Source: Streptomyces viridochromogenes DSM 40736 (GTDB taxonomy: Bacteria; Actinomycetota; Actinomycetes; Streptomycetales; Streptomycetaceae). Taken from it: a stretch of DNA of 64,000 nt. Positions 1 through 15,639 of the stretch are shown one piece after another. Position 1 is the first letter of the stretch. Every line of letters starts with the position of its first letter. Under the pieces are notes generated by a model. That model made no database searches. It was not told where the DNA came from and saw only the letters and a list, made by a program, of their open reading frames with translations. The stretch covers positions 3,940,454 to 4,004,453 of the forward strand of contig NZ_GG657757.1 in NCBI RefSeq assembly GCF_000158955.1, read 5' to 3'. Both the position numbers and the translations under genes were made by a program.

Positions 1-115
1 ACTCGGCGAGATAGTCGCCGGTGACGACGTCCAGCTCTCCGCCGGTGAGCATCTCGCGCAGGGCGTCGAAGCGGTCTCCGTAGAAGCCGGAGGCGTTGCC
101 TATGCGGAGGGTCAC
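1..115 (-). CDS. AtuA-like protein (DUF1446), N-terminal part only
   Basis: This is the first 38 codons of a gene that runs off the left edge. The translation begins [16 protein letters not shown] and continues with [16 protein letters not shown], the typical start of the acyclic-terpene-utilization AtuA family, which is linked to branched acyl-CoA breakdown. The GTG start (113-115) overlaps the TGA stop of the upstream DinB-like gene in a GTGA arrangement, so the two are translationally coupled. The family call rests only on this conserved N-terminus. Confidence 0.75.
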   Translation of the reverse strand, partial: MTLRIGNASGFYGDRFDALREMLTGGELDVVTGDYLAE

Positions 116-906
116 GACGTCTCTCCCCCCGGCTTGCGACCGCTCCCCGGCGGCCCCGCGAATGCCTGGGCGATGTCCAGCCAGCGGTCGGCGTCGGGCC
201 CGTCGGCGTGCAGAGCGAGGTCGCAGCGGTGGGCGCGCTGGGTGACGAGGAGGCAGAAGTCGAGGGCGGGGCCGGTGACGCGCTGCGGTGCGCCCTCGGG
301 GCCGTAGGTCCACACGTCACCCGAGGGTGCGCGGAGTTCGACGCGGAAGGGGTCGGTGGGCGGGATCAGCCCGTGCGCGCCGTAGGCGAAGTCCCGGGTC
401 CGCACCCCGAGCCAGGCCACATGCCGCAGTCGGTCGGTGGGTGGGCGCACCACACCCAGGGCGTCGGCCACGTCCTGGCCGTGGGCCCAGGTCTCCATGA
501 GCCGGGCCGTCGCCATGGAGGCGGCCGACATGGGCGGGCCGTACCAGGGGAAGCGCGCCTTGGGCGGGGCGGCCCGCAGCGCCCTCTCCAGCGCCGCACG
601 CCCGTCGCGCCACCGGGCGAGCAGCTCGGCCGGCGGGAGCCCGGCGTCCTCCTCGGCGCCCTCGTCGACGAAGGAGCCCGGTGCCGTGAGGGCCTTCTCG
701 ACCAGCGCGCGGAAGCCGTCGGCGTCCGTGACGGCGAGCAGGGCCGAGCGGTCCGTCCAGGCGAGGTGGGAGATCTGGTGGGCCACGGTCCAGCCGGGCG
801 CGGGGGTCGCGAGCGCCCAGTGCTCCGCGCTCGACCCGGCCACGAGGCGGTCGAGTTCCTCGCTCTCCTCGTGCAGATCGTCGATCACGGTCGTCGGATC
901 GGACAC
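112..906 (-). CDS. TIGR03084-type DinB-like / mycothiol-dependent isomerase-fold protein
   Basis: The protein has about 264 residues. Its N-terminal half resembles the metal-binding DinB/maleylpyruvate-isomerase fold: [16 protein letters not shown] near residue 40 supplies a metal-ligand-type histidine, and [15 protein letters not shown] in the middle supplies another. Members of the TIGR03084 family sit beside AtuA and acyl-CoA genes, as here, but the substrate is unknown. I chose the GTG at 904-906 because GAGGGGAG lies just upstream and the family begins with this [13 protein letters not shown] region. The longer reading frame upstream has low-complexity codons unlike the family. The stop overlaps the start of the AtuA gene. 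Confidence 0.8.
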   Translation of the reverse strand: MSDPTTVIDDLHEESEELDRLVAGSSAEHWALATPAPGWTVAHQISHLAWTDRSALLAVTDADGFRALVEKALTAPGSFVDEGAEEDAGLPPAELLARWRDGRAALERALRAAPPKARFPWYGPPMSAASMATARLMETWAHGQDVADALGVVRPPTDRLRHVAWLGVRTRDFAYGAHGLIPPTDPFRVELRAPSGDVWTYGPEGAPQRVTGPALDFCLLVTQRAHRCDLALHADGPDADRWLDIAQAFAGPPGSGRKPGGETS

Positions 907-994
907 GGGCGCTCCCCTCGGGGCACGGCGGTGTGCGGGGTGATGCGGGGTGGTGCGGCGTGCTGAGGAGCATGGCAGCGGCGCCAGAAACAAT

Positions 995-1006
995 CAAGCG
1001 TGCTTG
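995..1006. promoter_or_regulatory. Candidate TetR-type operator
   Basis: The 12-bp perfect palindrome CAAGCGTGCTTG lies 89 bp upstream of the DinB-like/AtuA operon start and 76 bp before the divergent membrane-protein gene. Its size and placement fit a TetR-family repressor site. No TetR gene is present in the window, so the regulator is inferred. Confidence 0.4.
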
Positions 1007-1081
1007 CATGAAACTGTTCCGGCGGCCGGAAACGTGTCATGAAGGGCGTTCCATGGGCCAGGTATCGGGGGAAGAACAAGG

Positions 1082-2041
1082 ATGAGCAACTGGAACGGGG
1101 GCGGTCAGCCGCCGCATCACCCGCACGGCGGGCAGCCGTACCCACCGCCCGCGCCCGGGCCGTACCCGCCGGGACCGTATCCACCGCCCCCTCCGGGACC
1201 GTATCCACCGTCGCCCGGGCCCTACGTACCACCGCAGCCGCAGCCCGGCGGCGGCCACCCGCCCCACCCCTGGCCACCGCAGGCCCCGCCCCCCGGTCCC
1301 TTCACCCGGCTGCGGCGGCGGATCGGTCCCATCCACACCGCACGCCGGGTCTTCAAGCCGTCGCGGCCGGACCTCGTCGAGGACCCTTTCGTCATGCGGA
1401 TGCAGAAGATCCGCACGCTCGTGGGGCTCGCCGCGGTGGTGTGGATGTCGGTGGCCTACAAGATCGCCCACTCCGTGGAGGACGTCGCGAGCGACCGTCT
1501 CGACCAGTCGTGGATCAGCGTGCTGGTGCTGTGCGTGACGCTCCCGGTCGTCGTGGGCGTCCTGCTGGCCCTGACGGCTCCTTCGGCCCGCCGGGACCTC
1601 CTGCGCCGGGCCGGCAAGTCGTTCGGCGCGATGGTGGCCCTCGTCGCGGCGGTCTTCGTCTTCCCCGCGTCCGTGCTCACGGGCTTCATGGACGGGAAGT
1701 TCGCGACCAACCCGGTGATGGCCGTGGTCACCGGCCTGGGTATGGCGATCACGTTCTTCTGGGTCCTTCCGTTCATCATCTGGGGCATCGGCCTGGCCCT
1801 GATCCACGTGTTCCGCACGGCCGACATCCACCAGACGATGCCGCCGCTGCTGGCCATGACGCTGGTGTGGGAGATGGCCCTGATCGACCTGCTCACCGGG
1901 GCGTACGCGGGCGTGCCCGTGCCGGTGCGCGTGGTGTTCGTGATCGGCGCGCCGGTCTCGGTGACGGCGGTGGCGCTGTGGGAGCTGCGGCGGCTGCGGA
2001 CCCTCTACGGGATCTCGGTGCGGGGTGTGCTGGTGCGCTAG
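1082..2041 (+). CDS. Proline-rich integral membrane protein
   Basis: The protein has 319 residues. Residues 1-75 are a Pro/Gly/Tyr-rich cytoplasmic tail with PGPYPP-type repeats. After a basic stretch come about five hydrophobic segments, around residues 113-125, 145-165, 180-200, 215-240 and 275-295, so it is a polytopic membrane protein. I do not recognise a catalytic motif. Proline-rich tails of this kind are common in actinobacterial membrane proteins. The function is unknown. Confidence 0.75.
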   Translation: MSNWNGGGQPPHHPHGGQPYPPPAPGPYPPGPYPPPPPGPYPPSPGPYVPPQPQPGGGHPPHPWPPQAPPPGPFTRLRRRIGPIHTARRVFKPSRPDLVEDPFVMRMQKIRTLVGLAAVVWMSVAYKIAHSVEDVASDRLDQSWISVLVLCVTLPVVVGVLLALTAPSARRDLLRRAGKSFGAMVALVAAVFVFPASVLTGFMDGKFATNPVMAVVTGLGMAITFFWVLPFIIWGIGLALIHVFRTADIHQTMPPLLAMTLVWEMALIDLLTGAYAGVPVPVRVVFVIGAPVSVTAVALWELRRLRTLYGISVRGVLVR

Positions 2042-2084
2042 GAACCGCCCCGGCCGGAGGCGAGGGACGAACAACCTCCTTGCG

Positions 2085-2100
2085 TTGGAGCGCACTTCAA
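2085..2100 (+). promoter_or_regulatory. MerR-type operator/promoter of aldo/keto reductase 1
   Basis: The sequence TTGGAGCGCACTTCAA forms an imperfect dyad 60 bp before the aldo/keto reductase start and follows a TTGC that could be part of a -35 box. The core TGGAGCGCACTTCAA recurs exactly upstream of the second aldo/keto reductase (16364-16378). MerR-family activators bind such dyads inside stretched promoter spacers, so a MerR regulator is inferred. None is encoded here. Confidence 0.55.
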
Positions 2101-2160
2101 TTGCCAGGATGCCCGACGCGCACCGCGAGTCTTCGCCTTCGCCAGGGAGGGACCTGAGCC

Positions 2161-3108
2161 ATGCCCGATGTGAACTTCGCGCTGGGAACGATGAAATTCG
2201 GCACCACGGTGGACGCCGCCACGTCCTTACATCTGCTCGACCGGTTCGCGGACGCCGGCGGGACGATCCTCGACACGGCCGACTGCTACGCCTTCTGGTC
2301 CGACCCGGACAGCCGCGGTGGTCAGAGCGAGGAGGTCATCGGCGGGTGGCTGGCCCGCCGCCCCGGCCGGCGCGACCAGATGTACCTCAGCACCAAGGTC
2401 GGTGCCCAACCCGTCGCCCCCGGCGACTGGCCGGCCAATCGTCAGGGACTGTCGGCACGGGCGGTCAAGGCCGCTGTCGAGGGCAGCCTGCGCCGGCTGG
2501 GTACCGATCGGATCGACCTGTACTGGGCCCACATGGAGGATCGCGCGGTCCCTCTGGCCGAGTCCGCCGAGGCGTTCGGCGCACTGGTCTCCGAGGGGAC
2601 GGTGGGCCGGCTGGGCTGCTCCAACCACCCGGTGTGGCGCGTGGAACGGGCCCGGCAGATCGCCAGGGACAACGGCTGGGCCGGATACACCGCGCTCCAA
2701 CTGCGCCACTCCTACCTCCAGCCCCGCCCCGGCGTGCCCGTGCCCGGTCAGGCCCACCGGTTCGGCTGGGTCACCGACGAGGTCATCGACTACGTCGACA
2801 GCGAACCGGACCTCTCCCTGTGGGTGTACACGGCCCTGTTGAACGGCTTCTACAGCCGCCCGGACCAACCGCTCCCCGACGCCTACGACCACCCCGGCAC
2901 CTCCCGGCGGCTCGCGGCCCTGGACAAGGTGGCCGGGGACCTCGGAGTGAGCCGGAACCAGGTCGTCCTGTCCTGGCTGACCGGGGGTGAGCCGGCCGCC
3001 ACCCCGATCGTCGGTGTCAGCACACCGGAGCAACTCGACGAGGCACTCGCCGGAGCTCGCTTGCGGCTGCCCGCCGAACACCGCCGCCTGCTCGACGAGA
3101 CCGTCTGA
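2161..3108 (+). CDS. Aldo/keto reductase (TTA-containing)
   Basis: A 315-residue NADPH-dependent aldo/keto reductase of the TIM-barrel family, expected to reduce aldehydes or ketones in the cytoplasm. Visible family features are DTADCYAFW (Asp and catalytic Tyr, about residue 40), STKVG (catalytic Lys), RIDLYWAHME and LGCSNHPVW. The start is fixed by GGGAGG 7-12 bp before the ATG. Codon 23 (2227-2229) is TTA, the only one in this gene, so translation should depend on the bldA leucyl-tRNA. A MerR-type dyad lies upstream. The substrate is unknown. Confidence 0.88.
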   Translation: MPDVNFALGTMKFGTTVDAATSLHLLDRFADAGGTILDTADCYAFWSDPDSRGGQSEEVIGGWLARRPGRRDQMYLSTKVGAQPVAPGDWPANRQGLSARAVKAAVEGSLRRLGTDRIDLYWAHMEDRAVPLAESAEAFGALVSEGTVGRLGCSNHPVWRVERARQIARDNGWAGYTALQLRHSYLQPRPGVPVPGQAHRFGWVTDEVIDYVDSEPDLSLWVYTALLNGFYSRPDQPLPDAYDHPGTSRRLAALDKVAGDLGVSRNQVVLSWLTGGEPAATPIVGVSTPEQLDEALAGARLRLPAEHRRLLDETV

Positions 3109-3132
3109 CAGCCGGGCACCGGCCGTCGAGTG

Positions 3133-3591
3133 CTACCCGTCGATGTCGAGGGCCGTCCCGTACAGCCGGTCCACCTTCAACCGGACGACCACACGGCGTT
3201 CGGCGACCAACTGCTCCAGGAACGCGTCCTCGTCCTCCGGCCGCGCCCCCTCCGGGACGATCCCGAGCAGTTCCCGTCCGACCTCGTCACCGGGAACCGT
3301 CGTGACGTCGGAGACCTCGGCCTCGCCCTCCGCGACGGCGAACGACCAGACGTTCCCGCCCTGCACATGCAGCGCGGCCTTCGGGTCGTTCCGCAGTTGC
3401 CTGACCTTGACACGGTCGGCTGTCGTCGAGAACCGCACGACGCGTGCCTCGGGGTCCCAGCTGTAGAGCATGGTGGTCAGATGGGGACGGCCATTGCGTT
3501 TGACGGTGGCCAGGGTGCCGAACTGCTGCGCGCCGAGCAGCTGGGAGAGGGCTTCGTCGGACAGGGGGCGAGGGCCCGGTGTTTGAGTCAT
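3133..3591 (-). CDS. Pyridoxamine-5'-phosphate-oxidase-like / F420-type split-barrel protein
   Basis: A 152-residue protein of the split beta-barrel flavin-binding fold. The segment FGTLATVKRNGRPHLTTMLY near the N-terminus, RFSTTADRVKVRQLRNDP in the middle and the C-terminal RVVVRLKVDRLYGTALD are typical of actinobacterial PPOX-class, often F420-dependent, oxidoreductases. It probably reduces a small substrate using FMN or F420, which sequence alone cannot decide. The ATG at 3589-3591 was chosen because family members begin close to this point and the longer frame is compositionally odd. It faces aldo/keto reductase 1 tail to tail. Confidence 0.82.
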   Translation of the reverse strand: MTQTPGPRPLSDEALSQLLGAQQFGTLATVKRNGRPHLTTMLYSWDPEARVVRFSTTADRVKVRQLRNDPKAALHVQGGNVWSFAVAEGEAEVSDVTTVPGDEVGRELLGIVPEGARPEDEDAFLEQLVAERRVVVRLKVDRLYGTALDIDG

Positions 3592-3767
3592 GACCAGGTC
3601 AACTCGGGTGCTGGTTCGGATATTTCGACGATGTGAGCTTTCGCGGCGCGCGCTCCTGCCGCCAGGATGCCGCCCGGCCAAACCCGTCGCATCCTTCCGC
3701 CCCGCCCGGTACGGTCTCGAACGTGTGCCCACCGCCGGGCAGTTCCCACGGAGAGTAGGTTTCGTCC

Positions 3768-4148
3768 ATGGCATGTCGGATCAGTGAACTCGTGCTCGGC
3801 TGCCGCGACCCCCAGGTGCTGGCGCGGTTCTGGTGCGAGGTCCTGGACTTCGTGGTGCTCGACAGCGAAGGGAACGAATTCTTCGAGATCGGGCCGCGCG
3901 AAGGGTTCGGCGGCCCGCAGCCGACGATCATCCTCAGCCGCAGGGACGAGCCGGAGCCGGGGAAGACCCGGCTGCACATCGACGTCAACGCCACCGACCG
4001 CGACCAGGACGCCGAACTCGAACGCCTCCTGAAGCTCGGGGCGCGCCCGGCCGACATCGGCCAGAGTGGCGACGAGCCGTGGCACGTGCTCGCGGACCCC
4101 GAAGGCAACGAGTTCTGCCTGCTCAAGGCCCGCCTCAACCCCCTCTGA
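3768..4148 (+). CDS. VOC-superfamily (glyoxalase-like) protein
   Basis: A 126-residue single-module vicinal-oxygen-chelate protein. Paired beta-alpha-beta motifs are visible in LGCRDPQVLARFWCEVLDF at the start and LHIDVNATDRDQDAELERLLKLGA in the middle, ending with the usual DPEGNEFCLL. Members act as lyases, dioxygenases or resistance proteins, and the reaction cannot be assigned here. GGAGAG lies upstream of the ATG. A strong hairpin follows the stop. Confidence 0.85.
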   Translation: MACRISELVLGCRDPQVLARFWCEVLDFVVLDSEGNEFFEIGPREGFGGPQPTIILSRRDEPEPGKTRLHIDVNATDRDQDAELERLLKLGARPADIGQSGDEPWHVLADPEGNEFCLLKARLNPL

Positions 4149-4163
4149 CGGCTCCGTCGCGGC

Positions 4164-4186
4164 GCGGCTCAGGGCTTCTGAGCCGC
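4164..4186. terminator. Bidirectional terminator-like hairpin
   Basis: GCGGCTCAG (4164-4172) and CTGAGCCGC (4178-4186) form a perfect 9-bp stem with a 5-nt loop, between the convergent VOC and EamA genes. A U-tract is absent, as is usual in Streptomyces. Confidence 0.65.
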
Positions 4187-4206
4187 AGGGCCCCTGAACC
4201 GGGGGT

Positions 4207-5184
4207 CTAGCCCTCCAGCCCCGTGCTCTCCAGTGCCGCCGTCTTCTTGCGGCCGCCGCCCACCTGGGTCCGTACCGCGCCCATGCTCGCCGCGATGACG
4301 AGGGCGATGGCGGCGGACTGCATGGCGGTGAGGGCCTGGTCGAGGACGAGGAAGCCGGCCGTCGCGGCGACGGCCGGTTCGAGGCTCATCAGGACCGCGA
4401 AGGTGGAGGCGGGCAGGCGGCGCAGGGCGAGGAGTTCGAGGGTGTAGGGCAGCACCGAGGAGAGCAGGGCCACCGCCGCGCCCAGGCCCAGCGTCACCGG
4501 GTCGACCAGCTTCGTACCCGACTCGGCGATCCCCAGGGGCAGGAAGAGCACCGCGCCCACCGCCATCGCCAGGGCCAGGCCGTCCGCCTGCGGGAAGCGA
4601 CGCCCCGTACGGGCACTGAAGACGATGTATGCCGCCCACATGGCGCCGGCGCCCAGGGCGAAGGCCGCCCCTGTGGGGTCGAGGCTGCTGAAGCCTCCGC
4701 CGCCGAGGAGGAAGACACCGGCGAGGGCGAGCGCCGCCCAGACGACGTTGATCGCCCGGCGGGACGCCAGGACCGAGAGGGCGAGCGGGCCGAGGACCTC
4801 CAGGGTGACCGCGGGACCCAGCGGGATGCGGTCGACGGCCTGGTAGAAGAGGCCGTTCATCCCGGCCATGGTGATGCCGAAGACGACGACCGTGCCCCAG
4901 TCGGTGCGCGAGTGGCCGCGCAGCCGCGGACGGCAGACCAGCAGCAGGACGACCGCCGCCACGAACAGGCGCAGCGCCACCACCCCGAGGGCACCGGCCC
5001 GCGGCATCAGCGTCACCGCCAGCGCGCCGCCGAACTGCACCGAGATCCCGCCCGCGAGCACCAGGCCCACGGGCCCGAGGGAGCCCGGCGACCCGAGGGG
5101 GCCGAGGCGGCGCGGCGCACCGGCCGGTGCCGGGGCGACGGAGGTCGCGGGCTGGGACGTGGTGGCGCTGCCGGGGGTGGTCAC
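4207..5184 (-). CDS. EamA-family (RhtA-like) metabolite exporter
   Basis: About 325 residues with ten predicted hydrophobic segments arranged as two EamA repeats. Conserved landmarks are ITMAGMNGLFYQAVDRIPLG in repeat 1 and SSVLPYTLELLALRRLPAS with FAVLMSLEPAVAA in repeat 2, close to the RhtA threonine/homoserine exporter group. It should export a small metabolite across the membrane, and the substrate is not shown by the sequence. The GTG at 5182-5184 was chosen because AGGAC precedes it. Two dyads with GTAC ends and a TTGACA box lie upstream. Confidence 0.85.
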   Translation of the reverse strand: MTTPGSATTSQPATSVAPAPAGAPRRLGPLGSPGSLGPVGLVLAGGISVQFGGALAVTLMPRAGALGVVALRLFVAAVVLLLVCRPRLRGHSRTDWGTVVVFGITMAGMNGLFYQAVDRIPLGPAVTLEVLGPLALSVLASRRAINVVWAALALAGVFLLGGGGFSSLDPTGAAFALGAGAMWAAYIVFSARTGRRFPQADGLALAMAVGAVLFLPLGIAESGTKLVDPVTLGLGAAVALLSSVLPYTLELLALRRLPASTFAVLMSLEPAVAATAGFLVLDQALTAMQSAAIALVIAASMGAVRTQVGGGRKKTAALESTGLEG

Positions 5185-5233
5185 GGGGCGGTCCTGTGCT
5201 CGGTTCGGATGTGTGCTCGGTTCAGATGCGTAT

Positions 5234-5277
5234 GTACACCATGGTGCACGGTGGCGTACATCCAGATGTACTGTCAA
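5234..5277 (-). promoter_or_regulatory. Promoter/operator region of the EamA exporter
   Basis: On the minus strand a TTGACA box (5272-5277) abuts the perfect dyad GTACAT-CCAG-ATGTAC (5256-5271). A second dyad, GTACACCATGGTGCAC with one mismatched pair, spans 5234-5249. The placement suggests a repressor covering the promoter spacer. The regulator is unknown. Confidence 0.5.
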
Positions 5278-5343
5278 GTCCAGAGTAATGGACTCGGTCA
5301 GGGGCGTAAACCGTTTATGCCACTGTCTCGGAATGCGGGCTTC

Positions 5344-6489
5344 TCAGCGCCGCGCCAGATACAGGTTCAGCGCCTTGTAGAGCAGCCGGTTGAGCGGGAA
5401 GTCCCATTCGCCGAGGTACTCGACGGCCTCGCCGCCGGTGCCCACCTTGAACCGGAGCAGGCCCAGCAGGTGGCTGGACTCCTCCAGGGTGTCGGTGATG
5501 CCGCGCAGGTCGTAGACGGCGGCGCCGAGTTCGTGCGCGTCGGTCATCATGCGCCACTGCACGGCGCTGCTCGCCTGGACCTCGCGCCGGCGGCCGGTGG
5601 AGGCGCCGTAGGAGTACCAGACGTGGTCGCCGACGGTCAGCATGGTCGCGGCGGCGAGCACCTCGCCGTCGTGGGACGCGAGATAGAGCCGCATGCGGTC
5701 CGGGTGCTCGGCGGTGAGCGCGTGCCACATGCGCTGGAAGTAGGGAAGCGGGCGCGGGAGGAAGCGGTCCCGCTCGGCGGTCTCGGTGTACAGCTCGTGG
5801 AAGGCCGGCAGGTCCTCGTAGTCGCCGCGTACGACCTTCACTCCGGCCTTCTCCGCCTTGCCGATGTTGCGCCGCCACTGCTGGTTCAGGCCGCCGCGGA
5901 TGTCGTCCAGCGAGCGTCCGGCGAACGGCACCTGGAAGACGTACCGGGGCTGTCCCGCGGCGAAGCCGTCCTCGCCGCCGGGTTCGGCCTGCCGCCAGCC
6001 CATCCGGCGCAGGGCGTCGGCGATCTGGTCCGCGCCGGGCTCGAACGACGTCGCCCGGACGTCACGCAGCCGCTGGGCCGCCGGATCCGCGATCCCGGCC
6101 TTGACCGCCTCGGCGTCCCAGCGGCGCACCACGACCGGCGGGCCCATCCGGACCGCGAAGGCGCCGCGCCGCCGCAGGTGCTCGAGCATCGGCCGCAGCA
6201 GAAGATCCAGGCCGGGCGAGTGCCAGTCGATCAGCGGGCCCTCGGGCAGGTAGGCGAGGTAGCGCCGCAGGCCGGGCAGGCTCGGGCCGGGCAGCGGGCG
6301 CAGCAGGGCAAGGCCCGCGCCGACGAGCTGCCCGCTCCCGTCCAACCAGCCCAGGCTCTCCGCCCTCCAGTCGGGCTTCACCTCGCCCCAGGACGGCACC
6401 TGGGTGTGGCTGGCGGAGGAGCGGGCCCTGACGAACGCGAGGTGCTCGTCGCGGGTGATCGGCTGGACGCGGACGTTCGTGGGCGGCAT
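5344..6489 (-). CDS. FemAB/FemX-like peptidyl transferase
   Basis: The protein has 381 residues and resembles the Fem family of non-ribosomal aminoacyl transferases, which use aminoacyl-tRNA to extend peptidoglycan stem peptides on lipid II. It shows two GNAT-like halves, with WRRNIGKAEKAGVKVVRG around residue 210 and the C-terminal GASTGRRREVQASSAVQWRM and GLLRFKVGTGGEAVEYLGEWD characteristic of Fem proteins. Streptomyces uses glycine in its LL-DAP bridge, so glycine addition is a plausible job. Streptomyces carry several paralogues and which one this is cannot be told. It is apparently monocistronic. Confidence 0.82.
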   Translation of the reverse strand: MPPTNVRVQPITRDEHLAFVRARSSASHTQVPSWGEVKPDWRAESLGWLDGSGQLVGAGLALLRPLPGPSLPGLRRYLAYLPEGPLIDWHSPGLDLLLRPMLEHLRRRGAFAVRMGPPVVVRRWDAEAVKAGIADPAAQRLRDVRATSFEPGADQIADALRRMGWRQAEPGGEDGFAAGQPRYVFQVPFAGRSLDDIRGGLNQQWRRNIGKAEKAGVKVVRGDYEDLPAFHELYTETAERDRFLPRPLPYFQRMWHALTAEHPDRMRLYLASHDGEVLAAATMLTVGDHVWYSYGASTGRRREVQASSAVQWRMMTDAHELGAAVYDLRGITDTLEESSHLLGLLRFKVGTGGEAVEYLGEWDFPLNRLLYKALNLYLARR

Positions 6490-6591
6490 GGGCGGGGCTC
6501 CTTCGCTCGGTTGGTGCCGAGAGCCTAGGAGCGGTTCCGGCCGTCCCCGGGCCGAGACACTCGCGTCCGCCCGTCCGGTGGCCCGAACGCC

Positions 6592-10750
<4,159 letters not shown>

Positions 10751-10780
10751 TCTTCTCCCGCACGTGACCGACACGTGACG

Positions 10781-10810
10781 GAGGGCGCCCCGCGTGTGCG
10801 GGGCGCCCTC
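10781..10810 (+). terminator. Terminator of serC
   Basis: GAGGGCGCCCCGC and GCGGGGCGCCCTC form a perfect 13-bp stem with a GTGT tetraloop, 30 bp after the serC stop. It also lies downstream of the convergent peptidase gene and could serve both. Confidence 0.85.
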
Positions 10811-10844
10811 TCTCATGCTCGGGCAAGGGCCAGGAGAGGCACCC

Positions 10845-12449
10845 TCACCGGCCGGACCCCAGGATCCCGCGCAGACTGTCACCGACCGTCGCGACGGCCG
10901 GCTGCTGCGTGCTCGCCGTCTTCCGCGCCGCCGCCCGCGGCTTCGGGTCGGCGGTCTTCTTGCACACCGCGTCGGCCACACCGCTGCCGTGCGGCACCTT
11001 GCCGTTGGTCAGGTACGTGGCGAGGTGCTTGTCGAGGCAGGCGTTGCCGCTCAGGGTGATGCCGTGGTTGCCGCCGCCCTGCTCGACCACGAGGCTGGAG
11101 CCCTTCAGCAGCCGGTGCATGGTGACACCGCCCTCGTAGGGGGTGGCCGCGTCGTCCGTCGCCTGGAACAGCAGCACCGGCGGGAGCTTGGTGTTGGAGA
11201 CGTTCACCGGCTTCAGCGACTTCGTCGGCCAGAACGCGCACGGCGCGTTGTACCAGGCGTTGTTCCAGGCCATGAACGGCGCCTTCTCGTACACCGCCCA
11301 GTTGTCCTTGCGCCACTGGTTCCAGTCACGCGGCCAGGACGCGTCACGGCACTGCACCGAGGTGTAGACGCTGTAGCCGTTGTCCCCGGAGGCGTCGATC
11401 GCGGCGATGTCGTCGTACGCCTTGACCAGCGCGGCGGTGTCGTGGTCGTTGACGTAGGCCGCGAACGTCTGCGCGAGGGTGGGCCAGTAGGCGTTGTTGT
11501 AGCCGCCGGGTATGAAGATGTCCTCCAGTTCGGAGGCGCCCACCTTGCCGCCCGCCGGCTTCTTGGCGAGGGCCGCCCGCATGGCGTACCACTTGGCCTC
11601 GACCGCGGCCGGCTTCGTGCCGAGCTTGTACGTGGAGTCGTACTTGGCGATCCAGGTCATGAGCGCCTTGTGGCGCTTGTCGAAGGCGTAGTCCTGCTGG
11701 AGGTTGTCGTCGTACCAGACGCCGGTCGGGTCGACGATCGAGTCCAGCACCAGGCGCCGCACGCGCTCGGGGTAGAGCTTGGCGTAGACCGCGCCGAGGT
11801 AGGTGCCGTACGAGTAGCCGAAGTAGTTGATCTTCGACGCGCCGAGGGCCTTGCGGATCGAGTCCATGTCCTTCACGGCGCTGACCGTGTCGATGTACGG
11901 CAGGACGTCCTTGTACTTCCTGCCGCAGGCCTGTGCGAAGGACTTGGCGCGCGCGAGGTTGGCACTCTCCAGCGCCGGGGTGCTGGGCACGGAGTCGGGG
12001 CGCACCGGGTCGAAGTGGCCCGGCTTGCAGTCCAGGGCGGGCTGGCTCTTGCCCACGCCGCGCGGGTCGAAGCCGATGACGTCGTACTGGGCGGCCACCT
12101 CCTTGGGCAGGGAGGACGCGACGAACCCGGCCAGGGACAGGCCGCTGCCGCCGGGGCCGCCGGGGTTGACGAGCAGCGGGCCCTGGGACTTCGACGCGGT
12201 GTGCGGCACGCGGGACAGCGCGAGCGTGATCTGCTTCCCCCGCGGCTTGGCGTGGTCGAGCGGCACCTTCACCGACGCGCACTGGAGCGTCGGGACGTCG
12301 TCCGTACCGCACTTCTTCCAGGTGACCTTCGCGGCGGCGGTCCGGGCGGTGTTCGCGGAGTGCGACGCGCCGGCACTGGCGGGGACGGCGGTGAGCGTCC
12401 CGGCCAGTACGACGGTCGCGCCGCACAGTACGGCTGCGCTTCTTCTCAT
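10845..12449 (-). CDS. Secreted tripeptidyl aminopeptidase-like alpha/beta hydrolase
   Basis: A 534-residue secreted hydrolase of the Streptomyces Slp/TAP family, which cleaves short peptides from protein N-termini outside the cell. A signal peptide covers residues 1 to about 26, ending VPASA. NPGGPGGSG at 95-103 is the oxyanion region, GFDPRGVGKS at 126-135 is typical, and GYSYG at 211-215 holds the nucleophile Ser213. The C-terminal TAP-like domain carries LLFQATDDAATPYEGG (Asp) and GGGNHG (His). The tail of about 50 residues is low in complexity. The exact cleavage preference is unknown. Confidence 0.88.
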   Translation of the reverse strand: MRRSAAVLCGATVVLAGTLTAVPASAGASHSANTARTAAAKVTWKKCGTDDVPTLQCASVKVPLDHAKPRGKQITLALSRVPHTASKSQGPLLVNPGGPGGSGLSLAGFVASSLPKEVAAQYDVIGFDPRGVGKSQPALDCKPGHFDPVRPDSVPSTPALESANLARAKSFAQACGRKYKDVLPYIDTVSAVKDMDSIRKALGASKINYFGYSYGTYLGAVYAKLYPERVRRLVLDSIVDPTGVWYDDNLQQDYAFDKRHKALMTWIAKYDSTYKLGTKPAAVEAKWYAMRAALAKKPAGGKVGASELEDIFIPGGYNNAYWPTLAQTFAAYVNDHDTAALVKAYDDIAAIDASGDNGYSVYTSVQCRDASWPRDWNQWRKDNWAVYEKAPFMAWNNAWYNAPCAFWPTKSLKPVNVSNTKLPPVLLFQATDDAATPYEGGVTMHRLLKGSSLVVEQGGGNHGITLSGNACLDKHLATYLTNGKVPHGSGVADAVCKKTADPKPRAAARKTASTQQPAVATVGDSLRGILGSGR

Positions 12450-12642
12450 GGAGTTCTCTCAGAACGGTGAGGGGGGTCAGGCCCGCGAGTGACACGGGCC
12501 GTGCCGCATCGTTTCGGAAGAGCGCGCCACGCACGTACGTTTTCGACCAAGACTTGACCGAATCGAGTCATAGCCTGTTCTCAGACTCCCCTCAGACATG
12601 GGGAGTTCTGGCATTTCACAACAATGCGGACGAGAGCGCCGC

Positions 12643-12678
12643 CGTGGGGGCGCCCGGCGAGCACCGGGCGCCCCCACG
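12643..12678 (-). terminator. Terminator of the cellulase gene
   Basis: GTGGGGGCGCCCGG (12644-12657) and its exact complement at 12664-12677 form a 14-bp stem with a CGAGCA loop, extended by one C-G pair. It lies 12 bp beyond the cellulase stop. Confidence 0.85.
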
Positions 12679-12689
12679 TCACCCCGTGA

Positions 12690-15525
<2,836 letters not shown>

Positions 15526-15639
15526 GCCCCAAGCCTGCCATCCCGCTCGGCGGTTCAGCGGGCGTGGCGCGGATGGCGGGCCCCCGCGCGTGGCCCGGCT
15601 CACACCCCATCCGGCGCCCTGATCCAGCATCATGAGCGG

